From Azolla pinnata (lineage: Eukaryota; Streptophyta; Polypodiopsida; Salviniales; Salviniaceae): a stretch of DNA of 50,013 bases. The stretch spans positions 1 to 50,013 of the forward strand of contig JBBBWG010030165.1 of NCBI GenBank assembly GCA_037176905.1, written 5' to 3'. The first letter of the stretch is position 1; each line of letters opens with the position of its first letter. Below the pieces are notes generated by a model. That model worked only from the letters and a program-made list of their open reading frames with translations, was not told where the DNA came from and did not search any database. Shown here piece by piece: positions 11,478 through 22,958 of this stretch. Both the position numbers and the translations under genes were made by a program.

Positions 11478-11974
11478 GAGCGCCAGGGTAGGAGGAGGGA
11501 ACCCCAAAAACGAAGCCGGCAATCTTCCTTTCCTTTCCTTTCCTTTTTCCTTTCCTTTCCTTTCCTTTCCTTCCTCTGGACGGCAAGCTTTCTCAGCGAA
11601 AACTGTGAAATCTTCTGGCGCCGAGAAATGGGAGGAGCCCTGTCCTTTGCCCGGATGTTATCCTCAAAAAGCTCGGGGGGAACTCCTTGATTGAGTGTGT
11701 ATGTTAGGTGCTGTGAATCTGGTAAAAGAAAAGGAAAGGAAATAAGGGGGAGGCGGAGACTGCACTGGTATTCCCTGTGCAAACGGGGACAGGGATTCAG
11801 ATGACTCGATTTTGAAGGTATGCCTGTGAATGGAATGGTTTGCACACACGCGAATCAACAGGGAAGGAAGCCACCAAGGATTACATGGGGGAGGGGACAT
11901 AAGAAGCAGGGACAATGAGAGACAAGAAGAAGGGACGGGGGAGGGAATGCAAGGCACAGGAAGTGTCTTGAAAG

Positions 11975-12297
11975 AGAAGAAGAAGAAGAATTAGAAGAAG
12001 AAGAAGAAGAAGAAGATGATGATGATGATGAAGAAGGTGAAGATGAAGAAGAAGAAGAAGAAGGAGAAGAAGAAGAAGAAGAAGGTGAAGATGAAGATGA
12101 TGAAGAAGAACAAGGTGAAGATGAAGATGAAGATGAAGAAGAAGAAGAAGAAGAAGAAGAAGAAGAAGAAGAAGAAGAAGGTGAAGAAGAAGAAGAAGAA
12201 GGTGAAGATGAAGAAGATGATGATGATGATGAAGAAGAAGAAGAAGAAGGATAAAGAAGGTGAAGATGAAGATGAAGATGAAGAAGAAGATACCTGA
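11975..12297. repeat. GAA/GAT trinucleotide array
   Basis: About 320 bases of (GAA)n broken by GAT and GGT triplets, strictly period 3, so several frames stay open on both strands. A strong purine/pyrimidine strand bias makes triplex-forming DNA possible. Confidence 0.95.
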
Positions 12298-12361
12298 GAG
12301 TCTGTCTCTGTGTTGAATCCCTGTCTTTGTTTCCCTGTCTGTCTTCTGTGTTGAATGAATC

Positions 12362-12392
<31 letters not shown>

Positions 12393-12595
12393 GAGATGAT
12401 GAAATGGAATCAAATGCTTTTTGCCCTTTCCTGAGCTCTGTGTTTTCTTTGCCTCTCCTGCTTCCTGCTTCCCCTTGCTTTTCACCATTCCTTCTTTCTG
12501 ATTCTGTCTGTCTCCTCCTCCTTCCCTCCTTCCCTCCTTCTCCTTCCTTCTCCTTCTTCCCTTTCTCCTTCCTTCTTTCTCCTTTGGCAGTTGGT

Positions 12596-12600
<5 letters not shown>

Positions 12601-12646
<46 letters not shown>
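12601..12646. repeat. (CT)n microsatellite
   Basis: About 23 uninterrupted CT units, with a (TG)n run 210 bases before it at 12365-12392. Confidence 0.95.
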
Positions 12647-12651
<5 letters not shown>

Positions 12652-12889
12652 TTTGTTGGGAAGAAACAGAGCAGAGGAGGAACAAAAGCAGAGGGGAAAG
12701 GTGAGAAAACAAAGCAGAAGATTCCAGGAGACAAAAAAGCACAGAGGCAAGCAAAAAAGCACAGGAAAGCAAAGCAAAAAAAGCAGGAAGCACAGCAAAA
12801 GAGGAAGGAGGAGGGAATCTGTCCGTCGATGCTCGAGAGCGCTTCGATCGATCCGATCCCAGGACCTCGTCGATTGCTTTGTTAGCGGC

Positions 12890-13200
12890 TCCGGCTCGTT
12901 CCGATCTCGCTGCACTCGATCGATCGATCGATCACAATCTGGATGGCTCTTCCGGCTGGTTCCGATCTTGCTGTAATCGATCGATCGATCGATCGATCGA
13001 TCGCAATCTGGATGGCTCTTCGGGCCGCTTCCGTTCTCGCTGTAATCGATTGGTCGATCGCAATCTAGATGGCTCTTTGGGCTAGTTCCGATCTCACTGT
13101 AATCGACCGATCGACTGCTTGCTCGATCGATCGATCGCAATGTGGATGGCTCTTCTGGCTGGTTCTGATCTCGTTGTAATCGCTCGCTCGATCTATCACC
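12890..13200. repeat. ~65 bp tandem repeat with (GATC)n cores
   Basis: Four to five copies of a unit: (CGAT)n, then CAATCTGGATGGCTCTTC, then GGCTGGTTCCGATCTCGCTG, then TAATCGAT. The number of CGAT tetramers differs between copies, so the unit length varies. Confidence 0.85.
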
Positions 13201-13297
13201 TCTTCGGTTCCTGTCTCGGTTGCTTCTACCTCTCCCCTTGTTCCGGTGGAAACAGAAGAGGCGATCGAGGGCGCATGCCAATCAGGTATCCTAAAAA

Positions 13298-13313
13298 AAC
13301 CCTAAACCCTAAA
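13298..13313. repeat. Short CCCTAAA trace
   Basis: AACCCTAAACCCTAAA on the + strand between the BAG and PEPCK genes. Confidence 0.7.
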
Positions 13314-13986
13314 CTACACTAATGTGTAGCTTAGTAACTGTGGATCGGAAGCCTATCTATATCCTGGTAGAAAAATGGCCCCAGAATACTGATGAGAGGT
13401 CATTGCCAAGACTCAGACGCCTCGACATCCCACCTAAATCGACATGCTAACGAAGACGACCTCATGTCCCCGTTATAAAAGCACGCAGACAAAAAAGAAA
13501 TACAAAAACACAAAACCATCTGGCCTACGCAAACGCTGCGACAGCTTCGCCCAACGTCTGGAAACAGTTCCATGTACACGTGAATCTGTCTCAACGACTG
13601 GGTTTTTCTAGCTATCGTAGACTTTCGATTCCAAAGGCCGATTTAAGCTGACTCTTGGGCCACCAAGACTAACACGGTTAGTTAGTTACTTAGAGCTTTT
13701 GCAGGACTTTTGCCAGAAATTTAGATTGCTAATGTTAAGTTGTCAATCGGATTCTGGATTTCTGATGCAAGGTCAAAACATTTTGTCCCCTCATCAGAGT
13801 GCACAAAAAAAAGGCATTGCATACCAACAATCAACACTGAATGATTCATTCTTATTTCTCAAGGCGCTGTATCTACTTCAGCGGTACTAATTCCACAAGG
13901 GAAATCCTAACCTAATTCGACACAAGCTCGGCTCCCGATGACGGCAAATGCACCGATTCTTCGGCTCGAATTGCCGATCGAGCCGA

Positions 13987-16900
13987 TTAGGGGCCCAACT
14001 TAGGTCCCGCATTGGCTATCTCCAGCGTCAGGGCACTATCCCCTCCGATCTTGTAATCGATGAAGCTCTCGAAGTTGTCGATGAAGAGGCGGCCCAGCTT
14101 CTGGAGCGTGTCTCGGTACGCTCCTTGATCATCCCACTGAGAAATTCAACGGGTTTTAGGGTTAGATCATCAGTTGCGGCGCCAACAAAAGACATCTATC
14201 TATCTATCTGTATCTATATGTATGGGAAAATTACCAAAAACCACCCAGACAAATTAATGCCTAACTTTAAAAATTAGTGCGCAATTGATTGATATACACA
14301 GCCAAATCCATTAATTGTGATTTCAATCAACATCAAATTAACCGATGGATTAACGCTCAATTACTTGATCAGCACCAATTTAACACGTTACTAAATTAAT
14401 TAGATTCTAAAATGGCTAGCTTTTGTTAATCGAATATTGTAAAGGAATCGATCAGGATCAATTAGTGGGAAGCAAGTTAGGAATAAACTCAATGCTAGCT
14501 GAATTAATTAGGTGTTAAATCTTAGCGGAAAATAAAGATTAGGTGTTAATTTATCATAATTTTCTGATTTCAGCAGGCGTTAAAATGTAATTTATAATTT
14601 GATTAGGCATCTTTTGGTAATCCTCCCTATACTATATATATTTGTGTTTTGCAAACTTATTTACATTCGTGTTTGCAAAACCAGAAGCTTGGGAATGTTA
14701 CATTCTATGTGTATATTTGCCAGCCTAAAACCCTAAACCCTAAACCCTAAACCCTAGAGTAATCGGAAATGTACTCAGGATTTGGTGAGGAAGCTTAAAA
14801 ATATAATCGGAATCGATACCATGTTCTCGGGGCGGAGGATCTTGGATGGGACCCCGTCGATTCTGTCGGGGATTCGCAGCCCGAACACGGGCGTCTCCTC
14901 ATAACTCGCCTGCAGCAGCGATCCGTCGTGGATGGCGTCGATGATCTTCCGCGTGTGCTCCAGCTTCATGCGCCTCCCGACTCCATAGCTGCTTTGTATA
15001 TGGCATAAAGAATTCGAGCGATTCGGCAAAGGAATCGTTAGAAGCGCATTCGACGCGCTGCAGGGAATCAGCTGCCCTAACTATCGGGCGCAGCAATCAG
15101 TTGTACTTGGTGGATCGATTCGATGAGGCGAAGGTTCGATGCTCGCAGCAGAAATCAATGATTACTAGCTGAATTTACTATATAAATCGCCCATCAATGA
15201 AATTAATTACAGCTAATCGTGTGTGATTTTGCATGGATCATGGAGCAGAATTCAGGGTTTTGATAATTAGGAGTTTCTGGGCAGCTATGGATATATGGGC
15301 GATGATGATTCACTGGTTCATGCTGGAACTGTATGATTGAATGCAGAGATTTTGTAGATCATTACCTGCCACCAGACCATCCGGTGTTGACGAGCCAAGC
15401 CGTGGCGCCATGGCGCTTCATCTTCTCCGCCAGCATCGCCGCGTACGCCGTGGGGTGCAGCATGATGAAGGCAGCGCCGAAGCACGCCGAGAACGTCGCC
15501 TGCGGCTCTCTGATCCCGTCCTCTGTGCCGGCAACCTGCACGGAGTATATACACATATATTACATAGGCATTCATACCTCCATGGCGTTGATGTGATGAT
15601 GATGATCATGATGAGGATGATGATTGATGATGATGCTGGCAGTGATGGTCATGGTCATGATGACGATGCTGATGGTCGTGGTGGTGGTGGTTATGATGAT
15701 GATGCTGGCGGTGCCCGATGGTGCTTATGAATCATGATGATGATGGGGATGATGATGAATGATGATGATGCTGATGGTGGTGGTGGTGGTGGTGGTGATG
15801 GTGCCGATGGTGCTAATGATGATGAGGATGATGCTGGTGATGCTGGTGATGCTGGTGATGATGAGGATGGTGGTGCTGATGGTGCTGATGATGAGGAGGA
15901 TAATGATGCTGGTGATGGTGATGATGATGAGGATCATGGTGATGGTGATGACGGTGATGATGATGATGGTGATGATGGTGAGGATCATGGTGATGGTGAT
16001 GACGGTGATGACGGTGATGATGATGATGGTGATGACGGTGCCGGTGGTGCTAATGCTGGTGGTGGTGATGGTGAAGGTGATGATGGTGCTGATGGTGCTA
16101 ATGATGATGAGGATGATGCTGGTGATGCTGGTGATGATGACGATGGTGGTGCTGATGGTGCTAATGATGAGGAGGAGGATGATGCTGGTGGTGGTGATGA
16201 TGATGAGGATGATGGCGATGGTGGTGGTGTTGATGATGGTGATGGTGATGTTGATGATGGTGATGGTGATGTTGATGATGGCGGCAGTGGTGATGGCGAT
16301 GTGGTGATGGTGATGATGGTGGTGGCCGTGGTGATGTTGATGATGGTGATGGTGATGCTGGTGATGATGATGATGGTGGTGGTGATGAGTACCTTAAACC
16401 CTAAACCCTGAACCCTAAACCCTAAACCCTAAACCCTAAAATGGTGATGTTGATGATGGCGGCGATGGTGATGGCAATAGTGATGATGGCGATGATGGTG
16501 GTGACAGTGGTGATGTTGATGATGGTGATGGTGATGCTGGTGATGATGATGATGGTGGTGGTGATGATTACCTTAAACCCTGAACCCTAAACCCTAAACC
16601 CTGAACCCTAAACCCTGAACCCTAAACCCTAAACCCTAAACCCTACACCCTGAACCCTAAACCCTAAACCCTGAACCCTAAACCTTGAACCCTGAACCCT
16701 AAACCCTAAACCCTAAACCCTAAACCCTAACAGCACAATAAAATGATGATTAGAAGTACCAGCGCGGTGTATCCGCTGATGAAGTGGTACATGGTCTGTG
16801 CAAGCGTCAGCTTGCTCACGGGCGGCAGCACGCCGAACGCGTCGCAGGCGAGCAAGATCACGTTCCTCGGGTGGGGGCCGACGCACGGAATCCGCGCATT

Positions 16901-19900
16901 CGGGATGTACTCGATCGGGTAAGATGCTCGCGTATTCTCTACGAATCGTATATATATTGTGAATCGATCGATTCGATTCGTTCATGTTAAGGAATAATTG
17001 TATGCGATCTTCCATCAGCTTGGCTGACGATATTGATCATGCGGCTGTGGCAGCAGCTGATCATTGCTTACAGCTTATGATTGTAATTATTGTTTAGGGT
17101 TGTAATTAAATCATATAATGAACGAGAGAATTTCCAAAAGAACGCTTAACAAAATTATAAATTACGTTTTAATGCCTACAAAAATTACAAATTAACGTCT
17201 ACACTTATCTTCCACAGAAAATTAACAGCCAAATTCCGTAATTAGTATAACATTAATTGATTTTATTCCTAATTGCTTCTCATTAATTGATTCCTAATTG
17301 ATTCCCTTATTATATTCTATTAAACAAATTTTAGTAATTTTAGAATCTAATTAATTTATTAAAGCGTTAATCAGTTAATCGAATGTTAAGCAATTACTTG
17401 ATTTTATGTAAATTGAGCTCACAATCAATCGATTTGGTGTTAATCAATTAATTGAGTGTTCATCTTTAAAACTAGGCGTTAATTTGTAAGTTTTATTTAG
17501 TTTCCATCGGCATTAAAATATAATTTATATTTTTGTTAGGCGTTTTTTTGTTAATTTTCCCTATAATTAACCGGTCGACAGATGATCCACAATGTACTCT
17601 GATGAATTGTTTAGCGTTCTAGTCCGAGCGGATGATCCGTCGATCCATCAAACATTCTCGATATAAATTCCAATTATTGTTCAGGGCTTCGATCCAATCA
17701 TAATCCGCCCGATTCGACATCGGTTCATCACGATGAGCACGATCATTACCTGTCACGGATCTGTTGAGATAATCCACCTCCCGAGTGTGTTCGTCAAACA
17801 CAACGTTCTCCAGGACTGATCACCGCCCCATGCGGATCCGTCGACGCATGCAACACAACAGAAACCGGAAATTATCTAACGATATATCACAGTTCATAGT
17901 CAAATTATAATTAATCAGCCAATCATGAATCCGCGCATTGTGTTAGGTTAATGTATGACCCGCTGGATCAATCGATCGATCGATCAGGTAGCGTCGCTTG
18001 GATCGCTCTAACACAATCGATATATTATACATCTACTTAGATCGGCATTGAGTACGGGCCGGCAGCTAATTGTACTAATTGTAGACTGATCAGATGCAAT
18101 TAGCGATATAAATCAGCGGGAATCGACGATATATATTGCAACGATTAGCGATAGATTATCTGGTGCCGAGTTGACGATATATGCAACGGTTAGTGATAGA
18201 TTATCTGGTGCCCAGTCGACGATATATGCAACGATTAGTGATAGATTTACCAGTGCCGAATCGGATTGCATTCCAGATGTCAGGCTCCTTGTCGGGGGAG
18301 AGATCGATGCACTTGGCGTAGCAACCTCCTTCGATGTTGGAGACGCCATTGTCGCTCCAGCAGTGCTCATCGTCACCGATGAGGAGGCGGTTAGCGTCGG
18401 TCGACAGCGTCGTCTTCCCCGTGCCTGCAGATTGAGATCATAATTAGCCATCATACGTATAAATCAATCAGATCATTGTACACTCATCAAGTCTAGTGCA
18501 TTATTTGTGTAAGATCAGGATCCCATTAGTGCTTTCTTAATCTATATTTGATTCACGATCAAGTCATCGCTGCTTCTAATTAATTCAAGAGATCAAATTT
18601 TTACTACTTAATTCACGCTTTCTTATCATCAGCTCAGTAGTTAGATAATCTAACGACCCGTTTGGTGGTTGTAATTCAGATAGTAATCACTAATGGGCGA
18701 TTTATATAGTACTTCACCTAGTAATCACTACTGGGCGATTCATATAGTAATTCCGCTAGTACCTTAAACCCTAAACCCTATATATTAGTAATCAGTAATG
18801 CGGGGTTCGTATAGTGATTCAGATAGTAATCACTAACGGGCGATTCATATAGTAATTCAGCTAGTAATCACTCATGGGCGATTCATACAGTAATTCAGCG
18901 CCTAGTAATCATTAATGGACGATTCATATAGTAATTCAGCTAGTCATCATTAATCAGCGATTTATATAGTAATTCAGCTAGTAATCATTAATGGGCGATT
19001 CATATAGTAATTCAGCTAGCAATCATTAATGAGCAATTTATATAGTAATTCAGCTAGTGATCATTAATGGGCGATTCATATAGCAATCCAGCTTGTAATC
19101 GCTAATGGGCGATTTATTTATATAGCAAGTCAGCTAGTAATCGCTAATGGGCGATTTATATGGTAATTCAGCTAGTAATCACTAATGATCGATTTTTATA
19201 GTAATTCAGCTAGTAATCGCTAATGGGCGATTTATATAGTGATTCACCTAGTAATCAGTAATGGGCGAGTCATATCGTAATTCAGCTAGTAATCACTAAT
19301 GGGCAATTTATATAGTGATTCACCTAGTAATCAGTAATGGGCGATTCATATAGTAATTCATCTAGTCATCATTAATGGCCGATTCATATAGTAATTCAGT
19401 TAGTAATCACTAATTATGGTCGATTCATATAGTAATTCATCTAGTCATCATTAATGGCCGATTCATATAGTAATTCAGTTAGTAATCACTAATTATGGTC
19501 GATTCATATAGTAATCCATCGATCAGTTTGGTTGCGATCGATCATCAATGGTGGCCGATATTGTTGTAGTGGCAAGACAATGTATTATATACACGATGAG
19601 ATGACCAGTATACTGCGCCATTGGTGCAGCTAGCAGCTGATCATGCAGTAATCAAATGACGACGATGACGACGAATATGATGCTGATGATGATCCATCGG
19701 TCGATATATCATATATGGAATTATGAGCGACGATGTGATCGATGATCATGAAATTCCGAAGATCATGAAGTACCTGATAAGCCGAAGAAGAGGGCGACAT
19801 CGCCATCGTTGGGGCCCATATTGCAGCCGGAGTGAAGGGAGAGGATGCCCTTCTTGGGCATGAGGTAGTGCATAACGCTGAAGAGGCCCTTCTTCATCTC

Positions 19901-22900
19901 CCCCGCGTACTGCGTCCCGAGGATCACCATCTCCCTGCGCTTCAAGCTCAGATCGATGCTCGTCGACGAGGTCATGGAGTGCGTGAAGCGGTTGCAGGGG
20001 AAGCTCCCGGCGTTGTAGATGGTGAAATCAGGGGCCCCGAACTCCGCGAGTTCCTCGGGGCTCGGCCGTATACACCTATATTAATGATTGCTTCGGTCGA
20101 ATTATACTAACTATCATTGATCTTGATCTTGCAGCAGCATGGATCATATTGATCAGCTCGTCGATCCAAAATATTTAGTACTATTCTTGATCGGGTGCAC
20201 AATAGATCTATCTATCCACCTAGATCGATAATTGTAGTACTGTTACATGTTGTTTGATCGCGCTAGGTGATTGATTCGAGAATTAGATGTAATTAGCTGC
20301 TGGCCCAATTAATGCGCTAGGCAATTAATTATAGAATTGGATGTACTTAGCTGCTGGTGCAAAATATGGCGCTAGCTATTTAAGAGAATTGGATGTAATT
20401 AGCCTCTGGCGCAATGGCACTAGGTAATAATTTATTAAGAGAATCGGATGTAATTAGCAGACGCGCCGGATTAATTCCACGTTGTACTGCTAATTGTAAT
20501 GCATGCGACGTGAAATTAATTATGGAAATCGTTATAGATTACCCTAGCTGCTAGATTATATATTTCTTATAATGACATTAATTATATCTAACAATAGTGT
20601 ATAATTCCTTAACTCTGATTACACTGCTTTAATTATAATTAGTTAGTGGTCAAGATACTCTTGTCAAATTTAGTGTAAGTTGATATAGCGCAGCTTAATT
20701 AACTGCGAACATAACGTGTAAATCTTGCAGGCCCGCAGAACATGGCTATTTAATCTTTATCTAGCTCATATGTGCTAGGTATAACAATATATGATTAGAA
20801 TCAGCATCTTCATGATCAGATGTAGTCATATATTTAATCTAATTCCTTACATGTTGTACATGAAGAGGGAGTGGTAGGCCCTTGCCGAGATGATCCTCAC
20901 TTTGATTCGATTCTCACGGTCCCAATTCAAGAATTGGTCGTTCACGAATACCTTCAAATTAGTAAAGTCCAATCACATACCCAAATTACATTCTAGTAAT
21001 CAGTATATTATGCAGGTCACTAATGTGTTAAATCTGCATATTGATCAGATCAATATTATATGTTATAAATAAGTCGATTAATTAGCGCCAAATTAGTTGT
21101 CAGTATATAATGTAGCTCTTAATCAAGCTAAATATGAACACTAGTAGCTAATTGAGCCCTAGTATGGTTAATTATATATTAATGATACGCTTGATCGATA
21201 TGAATGACTATGAAAAATCGTTCTATAAGATCACATATATTGTACTTTGAATCATGTACAAGATGATTAGCTACATGACATTGATCATTATGAGATGCAC
21301 GCAATGATAACTGTGATCGATTATGGAAATTGCGATACGCTAAGTATGCACCGCCCTAGTAATGTATTATCCTTTGATTATATTTAACTATGATCTAGAG
21401 TAATCTATAGCTCGCAGTAATTAACAATATTCATATTTCGGCGAATTAATTTGATGATCACCTTATCCATTGAGTTGAGGTAATCAATGGCTCTTTCGCG
21501 GTTGACCAGGAATGTGTGCTCATCCATCTCAATGTTGGGCGAGCCTCTACAATAATATTATGGATCGATTCATCGAAAAAAAATCAAAGTGATTAACGGC
21601 TGGCTTAATATGATATAAACCATTGAATCGCAGCTGGATTAACAAACTATCTTAATGACCAGCACTTGAATCAATTGAAGGCCAAATTAGCACTCTGCAA
21701 TTTATAGCTGATTAATACGGAGCACGGATCATGATCAGCAACTAATTCTAATTATAAGCTTCTTAGAATAATATAAAAGGCTGAGTGCTTGATCATAATT
21801 ACACCGTAATTAGATTAAGATTTTGAGAGACAAAACTACTACCAGTAGATTAAAATTAATGTGCAACATTGTAAAATAGACTTGTATTATAATTACACAT
21901 GATTATAGCTTCTGGGTAATTGTAGACTGATTACAAGGAAGTATATGGTTTAGAGTGATGAAAATTTGTAGGGAATTACTAGACTTATTACGAGTACTCA
22001 AATATGCTCCCATTAATCTCGATATGCTAGCCATGATCCCATCATTGATGCATCGGCTAAGATAGTGATCAGTGAGCTCTGCATGATGATACTAATCGTA
22101 ATCAAATGGAGTACTGTGATTAGAAGAAGGCCCAGCGATTGATTAATTAATTGGTAGCTATTTTAAGCTGCTTACTTTCCCCACCACAGATCGCTCTCCG
22201 ATGATTCCTCCCGAACGACGCGCTTGTCCCTCGGCGATCGCCCTGTCTTGGCGCCCGACAGGGTTGCAAGCGCCCCAGTGCTAGTCACAAATGAGCCGCT
22301 CTCGCCCTTGATCGCGTGCTCATACAGCTCTAATTATACATTAACATGCATGCATTAAGACAAATTCAATACTAGTGATCATCGATCCAATGTATATGTA
22401 TATATAAAACATCAACTGGGCTGTTTTATCTTCTAATAGTGAGGATAACTCATGTCATTAGGACATGTATTATATGTATCGATTTGATTCAACTTGACTC
22501 GTGAAGAGGCTAGCTAATTATAAAAGAGTGCTTGCATTAACAAAAGAATCAAATCATGACAGATCGCAGTGATAACCCACGAATTATAATTCTCTAGCAC
22601 TGGTAGTGAGTTACACATTTCCGCTTATAAGTAATTAATGCCGTAATTAGAATATATAGTAATGATACCAAGTGGCTAGATTAGATCATTCAGTGCATAT
22701 TATATATATAAATCAGTATCAACCGATGTGTAATTAAGCAACCCGCGACGGGACGTTTACTCTAATTTCCCGATGATAATGCAGATTAAGGATCTTTCGA
22801 GCTGCCATTATTATAATAATTAGAACGTGAGCATATAATCAAAGGAATTGACCATCACAAATTAGTGGTGTACCTGCTGGAGAGAGGTTGTGAAGTGCAT

Positions 22901-22958
22901 GAGTGAGATCGAGGGAGCTAATGATCGTACGATCACTGATCATCGCCGTCTGCGCCAT
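13987..22958 (-). CDS. PCK1: Phosphoenolpyruvate carboxykinase (ATP), short N-terminus
   Basis: Converts oxaloacetate + ATP to PEP + CO2 + ADP in the cytosol; the gluconeogenic step when seedlings use stored lipid. Eleven exons, all in frame: 22874-22958, 22176-22329, 21462-21546, 20851-20951, 19774-20075, 18251-18424, 17750-17815, 16760-16938, 15366-15535, 14820-14988, 13987-14136; 544 residues. Visible motifs: [15 protein letters not shown], the kinase-1a P-loop [13 protein letters not shown] split by intron 5, LIGDDEHCW with metal and nucleotide ligands, [14 protein letters not shown], and a C-terminus ending AGPKLGP. Typical plant PEPCK is about 670 residues with a regulatory N-terminal extension. 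This model begins at [10 protein letters not shown], level with the conserved core ([15 protein letters not shown]). An in-frame TAA lies about 20 codons upstream, so any extension would need an unseen 5' exon. Introns hold most of the window's satellites. Confidence 0.93.
14724..14756. repeat. Telomere-like tract in PEPCK intron 10
   Basis: CCTAAAACCCTAAACCC with about four CCCTAAA units, ending 64 bases from the exon 10 donor at 14819. Confidence 0.9.
15592..16571. repeat. GATGGT/GATGAT low-complexity array in PEPCK intron 8
   Basis: Nearly 1 kb of GAT and GGT triplets with CTG and GAG variants fills most of intron 8 (15536-16759). The 225-codon Asp/Gly-rich open frame on the + strand is a by-product of period 3. 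The last part is duplicated together with a telomere-like tract at an offset of 179 bases. Confidence 0.95.
16394..16440. repeat. Telomere-like tract within the GATGGT array
   Basis: CCCTAAA units with one CCCTGAA variant, entered through GTACCTTAAACCC and left straight back into GATGGT sequence. Confidence 0.9.
16573..16731. repeat. Longest telomere-like tract of the window
   Basis: About 22 heptamers of CCCTAAA mixed with CCCTGAA and CCTTGAA, entered through ATTACCTTAAACCC. It ends 28 bases from the donor of PEPCK intron 8 (16759), so the transcript carries it just inside the intron. Confidence 0.93.
18113..18260. repeat. Triplicated ~46 bp unit at the PEPCK exon 6 donor
   Basis: On the sense strand the exon edge CGGCACTG|GTAAATCTATC, followed by ACTAATCGTTGCATATATCG, is repeated twice more downstream. 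In those copies CACTGGTAAAT reads CACCAGATAAT, so the donor GT is lost. The first unit is the real exon/intron junction; the others lie in intron 6. Confidence 0.8.
18671..19516. repeat. 38 bp minisatellite in PEPCK intron 5
   Basis: About 20 copies of a unit close to CTAGTAATCACTAATGGGCG + ATTTATATAGTAATTCAG, 10-20% diverged, with occasional indels. It is interrupted once, at 18764-18782, by CCTTAAACCCTAAACCC. The whole array lies in intron 5 (18425-19773). Confidence 0.93.
18764..18782. repeat. Telomere-like insert inside the 38 bp minisatellite
   Basis: Two and a half CCCTAAA units following CTAGTACCTT; the minisatellite resumes directly after. Confidence 0.85.

Larger units (their letters stand above)
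11478..13986. other. BAG upstream region, low-complexity intergenic DNA
   Basis: In order: CCTTT repeats (11522-11572), unassigned sequence, a long GAA/GAT array (11975-12297), (TG)n (12365-12392), CCTTCC-rich sequence, (CT)n (12601-12646), GATC-rich tandem repeats (12890-13200) and a telomere-like trace (13298-13313). Beyond about 13320 no feature is seen up to the PEPCK stop. In the BAG sense direction these are pyrimidine-rich and could lie in its promoter or leader. Long open frames here come from triplet repeats. Confidence 0.6.

Noticed and set aside
11881-13281. 466-codon open frame on the minus strand
   Set aside because: It runs through GATC repeats, CT, TG and GAA/GAT arrays; the product is blocks of single residues (Leu/His/Arg runs). 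Period-3 and stop-poor repeats keep it open.
15734-16411. 225-codon Asp/Gly-rich open frame on the plus strand
   Set aside because: Product of the GATGGT array within a PEPCK intron; two frames are equally open.
18671-19516. CRISPR-like regular spacing of repeats
   Set aside because: Units are contiguous and diverged with no unique spacers, in an intron of a plant gene; this is a minisatellite.
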